Positions 1 through 10,757 of a stretch of 64,000 nucleotides of DNA are shown here, in pieces (positions within the stretch are counted from its first letter, which is position 1; every line of letters starts with the position of its first letter). The notes under the pieces were generated by a model that was not told where the DNA came from, did not search any database, and saw only the letters and a program-made list of their open reading frames with translations. The stretch is taken from positions 34,607 to 98,606 of the forward strand of contig NMRB01002523.1 of NCBI GenBank assembly GCA_002633025.1, written 5' to 3'. The translations under genes were made by a program, and so were the position numbers. This stretch comes from Notospermus geniculatus. Its lineage: Eukaryota > Nemertea > Pilidiophora > Heteronemertea > Lineidae.

Positions 1-360
1 CCCCCCCCCCCCTCTCCAGTTTTGTTCAACGTGATCCCCTGTTTTTCCTCTTGAACTTCCAACGCCTTTCCCGACGTTTAGGCCCCCTATAGGATCCCCA
101 GTGGTGCTGCTCCATGTGGATTTTTCGCGCAAGTTGACTCTTTATGGGCAAATCAGCCTTAGAAAACTGCCGGTAATCGTTCGTGTCCAGGGCCGTATTT
201 AGCGGGGGGGGGCTAGGGGGCAGTTGCCCCCCCCCCCGAGGCAACCAAAAAACGCGATTTTCATGCAGATTTTGGGGGGAAACGGCAAAAAAGAGGTCTT
301 CTGCCCCCCCCGGACCAAACAGCTAAATACGGCCCTGGTGTCCGATGCCGGTCACCCATC
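1..360. repeat. Poly-C edge and 152-bp foldback element (187-338)
   Basis: The window opens with a C-run. Positions 187-203 (CCAGGGCCGTATTTAGC) are exactly inverse-complementary to 322-338, enclosing a G-run and a C-run, so 187-338 is a short terminal-inverted-repeat element. Positions 100-175 match the family whose arms read GAGAGCCAACTCGCACGAG elsewhere in the window (for example 2868-3235 and 63825-63985). No coding sequence is seen. Confidence 0.6.
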
Positions 361-470
361 CAAGTACTGACCGGCTCAACGTTGTTGACTTTTAGCTCCG
401 AGGCTATCGCGCCAACCACTAGGGCATAAAGGAAATCCTCCATGGCCGGCGGGTTAAGCCGTGCCATATT
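340..470 (-). repeat. tRNA-like SINE fragment
   Basis: Read on the minus strand this contains CCTAGTGGTTGGC, resembling a polymerase III A box, within a stretch that is shared with 35395-35490 on the plus strand (GGAGGATTTCCTTTATG then CCTAGTGGTTGGC). Two diverged copies of a tRNA-derived head suggest a SINE. There is no clear cloverleaf, so this is not called a tRNA gene. Confidence 0.45.
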
Positions 471-628
471 GTAGCTGCAAGGGATTCAGTGCATCACAAG
501 TCGAAGGGAAAGTCTACGGAAACCAAAAATAGCGAATTGCCCATTGACAGCCAGCTCGCATGAGAAAACACACATGTGGAGTATCGCCTAAAAAGCCTTC
601 AAAAATATTCCATTCAAACTGTGGCAGG

Positions 629-744
629 GTCGTACACCATGGTGTACGGCCTGCAATGTCGTACACCGTGGTGTACGACGTGTGATGTCGTACACCGTGG
701 TGTACGGCCTGTGGTGTCGTACACCATGGTGTACGGCCTGTAAT
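629..744. repeat. 29-bp minisatellite, 4 copies, palindromic core
   Basis: Four head-to-tail 29-bp units, each starting GTCGTACACC and containing the dyad CGTACACCATGGTGTACG or its G variant. The core differs between units at the central base pair. Spacers do not vary as CRISPR spacers do; the whole unit is conserved. Confidence 0.85.
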
Positions 745-1086
745 ACGCTGTGACATGAGAGTCCTTGGTGATCTTTTCAACCTGCTGTGTTCTGTAATCG
801 CCCTTCCCCACACTCTACACACGACCTTGCACTCAGCCTTACAGATCTCCAATCTCGACGCTCAGATTACCTATCGTCCGTCCTGTGCCAACATGGCCGT
901 TCAATCGTCATCACTTCCGTCACCGAGGATAACCTGGCCATGCAGATGCATAATGAGGCACTTTATTTTATCAAGAACCTGACTCACCCATCAACCTTTC
1001 ATATCCTAAAGACAACCCGAAGCAATTTCACGTTTTCTGTGCGGAAAGCAGAGATTAGGGTGTCAGTCATGATTTCAATACGAATG

Positions 1087-1520
1087 TTGAGGTTGCACTG
1101 CTGTACATAGCCACGTGCAGAACCGCGCATGTTGAGTTGCACTGCTGTACATAGCCACGTGCAGAACCGCGCATGTTGAGTTGCACTGCTGTACATAGCC
1201 ACGTGCAGAACCGTACATGTTGAGTTGCACTGCTGTACATAGCCACGTGCAGAGCCGCGCATGTTCAGTTGCACTGCTGTACATAGACAAAGTGCAGAAC
1301 CGCGCATGTTGAGTTGCACTGCTGTACATCGCCACGTGCAGAGCCGCGCATGTTGAGTTGCACTGCTGTACATAGCCACGTGCAGAACCCTACATGTTGA
1401 GTTGCACTGCTGTACATAGCCACGTGCAGAACCGCGCATGTTCAGTTGCACTGCTGTACATAGCCACGTGCAGAACCGCGCATGTTGAGTTGCACTGCTG
1501 TACATAGCCACGTGCAGAAC
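1087..1520. repeat. 44-bp minisatellite, about 10 copies
   Basis: Repeat unit of 44 bp including CTGCTGTACATAGCCACGTG and CAGAACCGCGCATGTTGAG. Because 44 is not a multiple of 3 and the unit lacks minus-strand stops in all three registers, long minus-strand open frames run through the array; these are by-products of periodicity. One unit carries a CATAGACAAAGTG variant near 1281. Confidence 0.9.
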
Positions 1521-1827
1521 CCCGTTGTTGTGTTTCTTCCGTACGCCACAGTAACGATTTGGCGCCACCTATGGGTCGTCTGATGAAAATGTGAGAATCT
1601 GCCTGATTGGTCAGGAAAAACAACTTCCGTCCATCGTTTTCCGGCCATGGAGCGTCGATTTCTTCCATCAGAGTTTTATTTTATTCGACAAAGAATGGTA
1701 TGATTTCAGATTTTCTTCAAAGGCGAAGGAAAAGTTTGGCATCAACGTTTCCCAATGAGAAACGAAAGTTGTCAATGCTTTCGCCACTCAACCATTGGTG
1801 AAATCTGATATTTTGTTGTTCGTCGTC

Positions 1828-2110
1828 GTTGTCCAATCAGAATCGACCATACGTCGTCGTGTCCAATCAGAATCTACTAAACTCGCCGTAGTCCAATCAG
1901 AATCTACTAAACTCGTCGTTGTCCAATCAGAATCTACTAAACTCGTCTTGGTCAAATCAGGATCTACCATACGTCGTCGTTGTCCAATCAGAATCTACCA
2001 AACGTCTTCCTTGTCCTGTCAGAATCTACCAAACGTCGTCGTTGTCCAATCTGAATATACCAATCGTCATCGCTGTCCAATCAGAATATACCAAACTTCT
2101 TGTCTCAGCC
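1828..2110. repeat. About 30-bp minisatellite, roughly 9-10 copies
   Basis: Imperfect tandem copies of GTCCAATCAGAATCTACC followed by AAACTCGTCGTT-type sequence. Unit length drifts by 1-2 bp. Open frames on both strands across it are periodicity artefacts. It holds repeated CCAATCA pentamers, but nothing else suggests a promoter. Confidence 0.85.
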
Positions 2111-2601
2111 AATCAGCACGGGCTCTTCTCTATGCTGTAACCAGCGTCTTTCAATTACAACCAACATGCATTTTTAGGGTATTTGTGGAATTTGCCTTAT
2201 GTAATGAAAAGCACCTCTGACGCTTGTCCTTCTCGCTGAAAATCTGAATCAACTCGAACTTGCACGTGGGGCAGGTTATCCCAGTTTTTGACGCAAGCGT
2301 TAACAGTCATTAAGGCTGTGAATGGCACGAGAGCGAATGATAAATGCTAGTGGATATTGCCATATTGATGGCAATGTAAATAAATCAGAACCCGTGGTGA
2401 TTGTAACTCGAGATAGCACTTTATCAGTCGTCGATCGCCAGCAAAATAACAAAAATATTGGTCCCGGTCCGTGACATGTGGTAGTTCTAGAAGGTCGATG
2501 GTCGTAGATTTTGAACTGAGGCGAAATGAGTAAATCAAGTTTTGTTTTATAACACCTTATCGAAGATGAAATAGATTTGGAGTGTTTACTATATTTAGTA
2601 C

Positions 2602-2623
2602 GTTAACGTACGTACGTACGTAC
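2602..2623. repeat. (ACGT)n simple repeat
   Basis: Short run of alternating ACGT/GTAC tetramers just upstream of a MITE at 2641. Confidence 0.7.
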
Positions 2624-2640
2624 ATAGCATAGATATAAAT

Positions 2641-2792
2641 TAGGGAGGTTTAGAAATCAAACGATGACGTAAACGTTAACGACAACGTTATTTTTGTACC
2701 GAAAATGCAATATAAAATCTGGTTAATGTGCAGTATGAAAAATAGCGTTGTCGTAAAGTTTACGTTTATCATTTGATTTTTAAACCTCCCTA
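2641..2792. mobile_element. MITE, about 150 bp, with AGGGAGGTTT termini
   Basis: Starts TAGGGAGGTTTAGAAATCAA and ends with the inverse complement, flanked by TA. The inner arms (AACGTTAACGACAACGTTAT and its inverse) also pair, so nearly the whole element can fold. A nearly identical copy lies at 14217-14367 and a deleted copy at 9048-9128. No protein is encoded; a TA target is typical of Tc1/mariner-like movement. Confidence 0.85.
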
Positions 2793-2867
2793 TTGAGTGC
2801 AGTTCGTTGACTCTTTGGATGTCCAGAATTCGCTGGTTTTCTCTCGTTCTGACGTTGTCCAAGATAG

Positions 2868-3235
2868 ACCCCACGTGAGAGTTTTCTCCGGCAAGTTGGC
2901 TCTCAATGGGCAATTCAACCATAGAAAACTATGGGCAGTAATTACTGTCATTGGTCGCAGGTTAAAGCGAATCGACATCGAAAAAAGTTGATTTAGAAAT
3001 AGAATTTGAAAGGGGACGAATTTTCAGGAAAAAATGTAAACAAACTTCTCCAGAATGTCAACAAAAAAAATTTCGTGCATTTTGATTGGCTGAATTTTGT
3101 GTTTACAAACACCAGCCAAATGTAAACAAAATCCGCTATCGATTCGCTTTAACTGCCGTAAGGAAACCAATTGAGAGCCAACTCGCACGAGATAACGTGC
3201 TGCTGTCACGTGTGGAGCAGCGCCAAGCCCATTGA
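2868..3235. mobile_element. GAGAGCCAACTCGC-family MITE, split by an inserted element
   Basis: Left half (2868-2961, ACGTGAGAGTTTTCTC then GGCTCTCAATGGGC) and right half (3153-3235, TTGAGAGCCAACTCGCACGAG then CACGTGTGGAGCAGCG) are inverse arms of one element. It is interrupted by the TTAA-bounded element at 2962-3152. Other copies or halves: 541-590, 13440-13530, 29035-29080, 29480-29545, 40585-40640, 49803-49890, 50140-50203, 61860-61915, 63825-63985. Confidence 0.8.
2962..3152. mobile_element. TTAA-flanked MITE (piggyBac-like), nested
   Basis: Begins TTAAAGCGAATCGA (2962) and ends with the inverse TCGATTCGCTTTAA (3152), 191 bp including both TTAA tetramers. TTAA duplication is the hallmark of piggyBac-type insertion. 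It sits cleanly inside the MITE at 2868-3235. Confidence 0.75.
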
Positions 3236-4643
3236 CGGAATCAGCAAGGTCTGTTCGACGGGCGGTACTTCCGGAGGCTTGTGAACAAAGTGTAAAAACA
3301 GCATTTGCAGGGTCCAGGTAGGCCTATAATGCATAAATTTTGGATGCAGGGATACTGTGACGGTACCAGTGCTTATCCATCTCTTCGTAGTGGCTTCGTA
3401 CGTTACGCATTTTGCCGTACCATTCATTACTCTGAAGAATAGTACGCTAGTTCGTAAGAATCAATCAGGTACATTCACAGAGTAAAAGTACCTTTGGATC
3501 GAACCCAATACGCCGACATCAAAAAGCTGGTATCATCAACTAGGTGGTCTCAGATGTTAGCTGTTGCCTGTAACATTTCTATCAACATTAGTTAGACGCA
3601 AAAACCCCAGTGGTTACATCCTCCACGTAGGTCCAGCCGTGCTTAGTAAAGATACTCGCAGCTTCTTTTCCCGTCAGTCGCTTTCAAGATGTTTGTTTGA
3701 ACAACTGCACGCAGTAAATTGCTGATGGCTGGTAGCAAACTTCTCGTCGAGTGATCAAAGTGGGTAACGCGAACCCTGGAGGTGTTGCTTAAAAGATCAA
3801 ATTTCATTGGTCAGGGTGGTAACACTCATTTCTGCGCATGCCCAGGAGGGATGGGTTTTGTGACGTCATGTGAAAAGAGCCTTTTTGTCGGAATTGTGTT
3901 AAAAACGATGTTTTGACATTATGCTAAGATCACTGAAGTCAGCAAAAGGCGCCGGGCTGAACAGATATGCAGCCGGGTTGCAGTGATTGACGGGGGAGGC
4001 TGATCGTAAGGCAGATCAGCCGTACTCAGGGGATGCGGACTAATAAAGTAACGGCAAAGATCAGGCACAAATCTCAATTGAGCCCAGTCAGAAGACTAAT
4101 TGGTTCATGATTACTTGGCCAGTTTATGGTATAATCCATTATTAGGGAACCGTATACATATTCCTTCGCTATGGCTTCATGACCTCGGGCCAGGACGGCA
4201 AATTAACCAAGGATTTCTGGCCAACGATTACCAGATCGAATAATCTTGACGGAGCGATCGAGACGCCATCAAACCCAATCAGCAATTATCGATTAGTTTG
4301 GCCTGGGGAAATCCTTGGCTTATGGCTGTTCAATGGAACCGCTTGATGGCTAAACGGTCGTTGAAGATTTCTTTCCGTTTGGGGAATTTTCTGGTTTGAC
4401 TCCGTCGATTGCGTTGGCATATGAATTAGCCGGCTAAGTTTATCTTTTATAACTGTCACCATCTTGTCATCAAAGAACACACTTTCTTTGCGAAGCAGAT
4501 GCGGGCCTATCTTAACCCCCTGCGCATGCCCAGCTTGACTACTTCCGGTCGTCAGTATTCCACAATATTCTATAAAGACCTTTCCAACAAAGATGGTGGC
4601 CTACTAGTTCTTCCGCATGACGTCGTGGCCATTCATTGTCCAA
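3236..4643. other. No recognisable feature
   Basis: No long open frame, LRR-like exon or strong repeat was seen on either strand. Mixed-composition DNA, presumably intronic or intergenic. Confidence 0.5.
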
Positions 4644-5570
4644 GTACAGTCATTGACATTAGTTTATCTACACCTACTACCTTGAATATTTCAAATACTA
4701 CTGGGCCAATTTTAACACGGTTTGTACCACATGAAAGTATATAACCTTGGTCATATTTCTGCATCAAACTTTTGGAAATTTGGAAATATCATAATTATGT
4801 AATTCCTCATTAGAAAAACCCCTAAAAATCAACATTTTTATTATGGAATTTTTTTGTGGCTTTTGTTACAGGGTTGATAGAGTGGAAGTTTCTAAGGATT
4901 TTGAGCTCTGTTTCGTCAAAATATATCGAGTGGTTGCTGAGATATTTGAGATTATCAAAATTTCGATATTTTGAGAATTTCCATTTTTTCAAAAAAATTT
5001 GATATTAGTAGACAGAGCTCACCCAGAAACGTAGGAGAATGAAGTTTTGGAACTTTCAGCGTAAACCGGTTGGAAGTTACAGCTGTCTTAAGTTAAAGAG
5101 TTTAGCATATCAACATTTTGATATTCTGAAAATATGAATATCTCGGCCCAGTTAAAGCAAAAAGTTCCAAAATTTTGTAAGCCCATATTCTGAGGTTAGC
5201 TTTAACTAATGACATCAAAATTTCCTGAAAAACACGAAAATCTCAAACTATCAAAATTTTGATAATCTCAAATATCTCAGCAACCACTTGAGATATTTTG
5301 ATGAAACAAAGCCCAAAATCCTTAGAAAGCTCCATTCTATCAAAACTGCAACAAAAGTAAAAAAAATCCGTAATAAAAATGTTGATTTTTAGGGGGTTTT
5401 CTAATGAACTATTACATAATTATGATATTTGCAAATTTCCAAAATTTTGATGCAGAAATATGACCAAGGTTATATACTTTCATGTGGTACAAACCGTGTT
5501 AAAATTGGCCCAGTAGTATTTGAAATATTCAAGGTAGTAGGTGTAGATAAACTAATGTCAATGACTGTAC
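4644..5570. mobile_element. 927-bp foldback element with long inverted arms
   Basis: The arm beginning GTACAGTCATTGACATTAGT at 4644 is inversely repeated to GTCAATGACTGTAC ending at 5570. Pairing continues inwards through the TATAACCTTGGTCATATTTC block and the AT-rich TCAAATATCTCAGC block, giving arms of at least about 340 bp with small indels. The interior is AT-rich and non-coding. Confidence 0.85.
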
Positions 5571-6332
5571 ATGTATGATAACACTACCGAGCGCATCCTC
5601 TCAGAAAATTATTTTACAAACCATTTCTGCCCATGGCCCGCTTGACCAGCTTAGCATGCCAGCGGCCATTGAATGCTATTAAGCTTCTGACGTCATATGG
5701 TGCGAACGATTAGACCGCCATGTTTGTTGGAAAGGTCAGTGTCGGATCTGCTGAGGAGAGGGGGTCATTCTGTGAGCCCTATCACTGAGCAATTGGGCCT
5801 AGGATGAGTAGGGAATTGCCGAACATCGTTGATTTATTTTGCAACCGAGGTCATTTTTGTTGTACAGTGTATTTACTATTCAGGTGAAGCCGTGTAAGTA
5901 AGCATACAGTCCATGTAATGAGTAATTCTACAAATTCAACAAATGAAGTGAATGATAAATTCGGCATTGCCAATCCCACACCAGTCGCTTCTTACAGATA
6001 CTATACCTACTTCAAAACATAATGCCATAGATTTAAATTCGTATCATTGAGAATCATAAAACGTTTCACTACCCCATGGCACGGTGAAATTTGATACCCA
6101 GTCATTTAACAGAAAGTAATGGTTGATTGTCATTGGGAGTGTTTTGACATTTTGCTGTGGCGTCCGCTGTTCATTAAATCAGGACGTGTATTCGACTCAA
6201 TCGAAAAAGCGTCAACTGTGAACATTTCTATCGGTATGGACCTGTGACCGTGATATCAGAAATATCGTTTGATGACTGGCAGTGACGTAGTGTACCTATT
6301 GAAAGACACGCCAAATATACGCATTGGCAACG
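5571..6332. other. No recognisable feature
   Basis: Nothing supportable on either strand. Immediately after it, 6333-6375 is a 43-bp near-perfect palindrome of 21-bp arms (TACTGAATACATACATGTACA and inverse) around a single base. Confidence 0.5.
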
Positions 6333-6375
6333 TACTGAATACATACATGTACAATGTACATGTATGTATTCAGTA
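6333..6375. repeat. 43-bp palindrome
   Basis: Two exact 21-base inverse arms around a single central A. Could extrude as a cruciform; could be the remnant of a larger foldback transposon. Confidence 0.85.
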
Positions 6376-6404
6376 ATCCATGCGGAGAAGGACGGGGACG
6401 AGAT

Positions 6405-6604
6405 CCACTGTCCACTGTCCATTGTCACTGTCCACTGTCACTGTCCAATTTCCACTGTCCACTGTCCATTGCCCACCGCCCATTGTCCATTGTCCACTGT
6501 ACATTTTCCACTCTCCATTGTCCACTGCCCATTTTCCACTATCCATTGTCCATTGTCCGTTGTCCATTGTCCATTGTCCGTTGTCCATTGTCCACTGTCC
6601 ACGA
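6405..6604. repeat. CCATTGTCCACTGT low-complexity array
   Basis: About 200 bp of interchanging hexamers CCATTG / TCCACTG / TCCGTTG. Six-base periodicity leaves open frames on both strands, which are not genes. Confidence 0.9.
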
Positions 6605-6639
6605 CCAGGTTTTTCGACTACCACTGACTACGCCATAAA

Positions 6640-6770
6640 AGTATGGAAGAGGCGATCTCAAGCTACTCATGTTCCTCACTTGGATGGGGTCTTTTACTTG
6701 CCCTTGCAAAGGCACAAGGTACAAAAGGCACCACGGCTTACTGTCCCATGCCACGGAGTGTCGTCAATGA
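6640..6770 (-). repeat. SINE 3' fragment (minus strand)
   Basis: Inverse of the block TTGCAAGGGCAAGTAAAAGA that also occurs at 26570 and 48890 and, more diverged, 43370. It therefore belongs to a dispersed family whose best copy (48766-49005) has a tRNA-like head. Confidence 0.6.
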
Positions 6771-6779
6771 TGGCAACTA

Positions 6780-7604
6780 ATGCAAGAGAGTACATTTCTT
6801 TGTAAATCTACAGTCATCAGTGGATGAGCGTTGACGAGCACCATTGGTGTATGGGCAGTCAGGGGTAAGATTGGCCACCCAAAGGACAAGCAACAACTAA
6901 CTGGTCAGAAGAGAGGATATTTTATCCTTGGATACCTCCACGAGTGGTGTCTGTGGGAAGCAGCACGTGGAAGGCCACTTACGAGGTTTCTTGATGGTCA
7001 CTTGAGCGCAAACATGGCCGGCAGCGGGTGATTTCTTTGCATTACTATGTTGTTAAAGCTGCAAGAGGCGAATTCTAAACGTTCTTAGCCTTGTAAGGTT
7101 TCATGGATTTCCAATTCATTCATGCAGTGGGGTAGTATGTCATCATTTGGTTGCAGAGTGTTCCTATCAACGATGAACGAAGACAAGGTACTGCAGACTC
7201 TACTGACCCGTTTTAGGTCTCTTCATCTGTAACAAATGCTCTGATTGGCTCTCAAAGAATGAGGTCGAACGCCCTGTTTGACTTCCTTGGCCCCATCATT
7301 CTAACAAGCGTCCTGATTGGTTCCTAGAATGACGATGTCGATTGCCCTTATGGGGACCATAGCCCACTGCCTCAATATAGGTGTCACTAGTGGTTAAAAC
7401 TATTGAAATGAAACTGACATCCCGGTCCTGATCAAATTCCCATACAAAAGGCGTCAATTGGACCTGGTTTCGGTGTGCTGCCCTCTATCGTAGCTGTGAT
7501 CCCCATTGGCCTTCTTGCTCCCATCTTGAAACGATCGCCCTGATTGGTTCTCTCATCGGTTTGCTGTGACGTGCTCCCTCTTTGGTTTAATACCGTCATT
7601 GTAT
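6780..7604. other. No recognisable feature
   Basis: Contains three dispersed CTGATTGG(T/C)TC motifs (7232, 7313, 7540) in similar surroundings, suggesting an old degenerate repeat; nothing else was identified. Confidence 0.4.
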
Positions 7605-8154
7605 ACAAGGAAATTTTCCTTATATCCATTGGATATCCAATGATTTGGATATAGAATGGATATAGATCTTATATCCATTGGATATAAAATTTGGGAGACA
7701 GTTTGGATATCCTGTGGTTGACATAGAATTTAATTTTATATCCATTTCTCATAGATTTGATATAAAGAGCAGTACGTAAAATTTATATAATGTATATAGA
7801 TTTTAGAGACTCCTGTACTCATTGGTGAGGTGTGGTTGCAGCACAGTATAAGACTTGCCAGCTACTTGGAGTAGCCAATTATTCAATATATACTTAGGAG
7901 TCAGAGAATTAACTCAAAATGGAAAGTTAAAAACATCTTCTTCTCTGTATCATCACCACGTCACCCATACTTCCTCAGATTGAACGACAAATTGGTTGTC
8001 CGGGTGCCCGGGACAACTGATTTTCCCAAACAGACACATCAAATGGATATCCATTCTATATCCAGAAAAGGATCGTGAATGGATTTTTTGTCTTTTCTGT
8101 ATCCATTGGATATCCAGTTCGGACATCCAATGGATGTAAGGAAAATTTCCTTGT
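7605..8154. mobile_element. 550-bp MITE rich in GGATAT palindromes
   Basis: Termini ACAAGGAAATTTTCCTTA (7605) and the inverse AAGGAAAATTTCCTTGT (8154). Next to each end lie repeated TCCATTGGATATCC palindromes. No transposase frame. The ends are themselves palindromic (AAGGAAATTTTCCTT). Confidence 0.8.
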
Positions 8155-8643
8155 GAACAAGTATTCTGATTGGAGCAATGGTTTTGTCGTTGACCGTTGC
8201 CGGTGGGAATTAAGTACTTAGTCGGAAATTTGTGGTCGACTGCGATCTAAGTATGAGGTATAAGGTCTATACTCTAACCTACATACCACGAGTTGGGTTC
8301 GATTTCTCGAGTCACAGAGGTTAAACCATCTTTACATACCATACACGGAACTCGGTGCAAGTATTCAGTCACTATTTATCACTGAGGTTTTATAAAGTCC
8401 AAATAAATACGACATTTCTGAGTGGACTTTCCATAGAACTGTCACGCTCACACTCCACTGTTTCTTTGTGGTGTACACGGCTGCTAAGCGTATTGGGGTC
8501 GATTTGAAGGAAAACCAAGTGCCTCAGAAAAAAGTACGTTGACTCTTCAGAGAGTGTTGGCCATTTCGCATTCCTGGGTTTCACCGAAGCTTGACGATGG
8601 TGGCGAGGTGAAGATTTCCCTGTAGAACGACACGGCATGGACT

Positions 8644-8778
8644 AAAGGCGCCGCTCCACGTGACAGTTTTCTATCGAAAGTTTGCTGTCAGATAGTCAAT
8701 TATTGCTGTCAGACAGCAACAATTGCTGTCATGACAGCAAACTTTCGACAGAAAACCGTCGCGTGGAGCGGCGCCTTT
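8644..8778. mobile_element. 135-bp foldback MITE
   Basis: AAAGGCGCCGCTCCACG at 8644 is inversely repeated at 8778; the inner arms (AAGTTTGCTGTCA and inverse) also pair, with TTGCTGTCAGACAGCAA at the centre. Confidence 0.85.
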
Positions 8779-9047
8779 ATTCTCAAAAGTCGGTTGATGA
8801 GTTTATAACTTCCGTGGTCTTATGGTGTTCTGGCGATGCGACACTAACGGGGAGGGGAGGGGGCACTCCCCAATTTGCTGACGTGTACATGATGTACCGT
8901 ACAAGGTGTACGAAAATGAATAAAGACCAAAAACATATTCATTCTCGTTCCGTCCAGATTCGTCTCGATTCGCGTTTTAGATTGCTCCACGCTCGGTAGG
9001 GTACAGTGGAAAAACAGAACTCCAGTACAGTTCGACGAGATTGGCAT

Positions 9048-9128
9048 TGAGGAGTTTAAGAAATCAAACACAAAAAATAACTTTGTCGTAAAGTTAACGT
9101 TTATCGTTTTGTTTCTTAAATTCCCTAT
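9048..9128. mobile_element. Deleted copy of the 2641/14217 MITE
   Basis: Shares AAGAAATCAAAC, AATAACTTTGTCGTAAAGTT and CGTTTATCGTTT with the intact copies, but the left inner arm is missing. Confidence 0.65.
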
Positions 9129-9283
9129 TATTAGAAGGAACGTCAAAGGGCACGTGGGAAATAAAGCATCCAGTTCGGTTCGGACGTCCCAAACCAGGTT
9201 CGAATGCGAACCTGAGCGTTTACATCCGAGAACCCCATGTAGGCCTATATTTGCTAAAAGTACGTCAAAAGACTAAAACACCA

Positions 9284-9412
9284 GGGCCGACCGAATCGAA
9301 ACTCCGATAGCACTAACAGTGGCTAACAGAGAGGTATGCAATGCCTTTTACCATTACAGAGTTTCTCTGTTAGGCCCTGTTAGTGCTATCGGAGTTTCGA
9401 TTCGGTCGGCCC
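9284..9412. mobile_element. 129-bp foldback MITE
   Basis: Exact inverse arms of about 45 bp starting GGGCCGACCGAATCGAAACT. The interior contains a second short inverse pair (CTAACAGAGA/TCTCTGTTAG). Confidence 0.85.
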
Positions 9413-9846
9413 AGTACGTTTGTGGAGCGTAGTGGGACGTCGTAGCGATATCACAACCCTGGGTGTCAAGGTTAAGATGGAGCATTTGGAAGATACCATA
9501 GGCCTAACGTCTGCAGAAAATCCCAAGCGGAAGATTCCCTTCCCTAAGCAAACAAACACGGCTACACTTGTTGGTGTACTAGTGCATTGAAGTCTATCAA
9601 TGTCAAATACTTTGGTACAAGGCGATAGTGGAGGAAATCACTTCATCCATGTCGGGTCTTGAGACACAAACTTATATCTGTTGATCCCTAAAGATGGTGG
9701 ATTTGTTTTAAAACGGAAACGGAAAGGTGAGATTTTGCATTCAGGAAAGCGCTAATGCATTTCCTGTTCAGAGACACAGGTGTTCGCTCGTATCTCTTGA
9801 TGCTTATAGGGATGTGCAGCTGGCATGTCGGCGCATAAAAAATCAC

Positions 9847-10151
9847 TTAAAGGTGCTCTAGTTCCAATTGTAAACATTACGGTGTGCCACCTATTGTCAA
9901 CTTCTGGTACTAACAAATCAGATAAAATCGAATTAAATCTCGCCTTACACAACTTTTTGTTTGTTTTTGAGAGTAAAATCATAAATATATTTCAGTTACA
10001 AGAATATTTATCAAGATAGATATAAAAATAGATGACATTAATGTTTTAATTTACATGGTGCTGCCACCTGTCCGAGGAAAAATAATTATTATAATCAACC
10101 ATGTAAATAAACAAACCGTAATGTTTACAATTCGAACTAGAGCACCTTTAA
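9847..10151. mobile_element. TTAA-flanked MITE (piggyBac-like)
   Basis: TTAAAGGTGCTCTAGTTC at 9847 and its inverse ending TTTAA at 10151, 305 bp, with TTAA at both edges. Inner arms (ATTGTAAACATTACGGT and inverse) extend the pairing. Non-coding. Confidence 0.75.
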
Positions 10152-10757
10152 ACCCGTTCAAAATTCCAAACGTTGATAACAAACGACATAACGTTGGTAG
10201 AATTGTCTGTTTTATGTTTCTCTCCGACAAAAACAGGCAAAACAAGCTATTAACAAGCCTGCCGGCCTTGGATGGGTCACGTGGGTGGATCGTGAGTTGA
10301 TGAAGGGGGGGGGCACTTGACTGACAGATGCAAGAGCTCAGTTGCCATCGCCAGCACAGCAGGGATCTGACGCGAAAGTTGTAAACCCTCATCAGGATTG
10401 TTATTTGTATTGCACAAACACTCCACTCAACAATCAGCCTCATAATGCCACGATGACCCAGATTCGTGGTATACGCTAACATTAGCCCCAACTGTGTGTA
10501 TATCTGCTTATCAGTCACTGGTAGGTCACTGGCATTTTTAGAGACTGGTCAAGGCAGACCCTACACCTGTCTTAGTGAACTTGGCGTTCATTGGAGGAAA
10601 ATCCAAAGGATTGTTCATTTGTTCTGCCTGCCATATCCCACAATGCATCACAGCCCGATAAACTTATAATCACTGCCGCCATGATATCAGCATTGGTTTT
10701 ACACAGGAAATGATTTTCGACTTCGTTTACTTACTAAACGAACTTAACTGCAGGTGA
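10152..10757. other. No recognisable feature
   Basis: No coding exon or repeat structure recognised; a short G-run at about 10304. Confidence 0.4.

Noticed and set aside
629-744. Possible CRISPR array
   Set aside because: The whole 29-bp unit repeats without unique spacers, and the genome is eukaryotic.
999-1668. Long minus-strand frames (up to 189 codons) at 1-1.7 kb
   Set aside because: They run through the 44-bp minisatellite; the repeated peptide is a by-product of the array cycling through three frames.
6354-6805. Overlapping frames on both strands rich in Pro/His/Leu or Gly/Gln/Trp/Thr
   Set aside because: Hexamer low-complexity DNA (CCATTG/TCCACTG) with no stops in any register.
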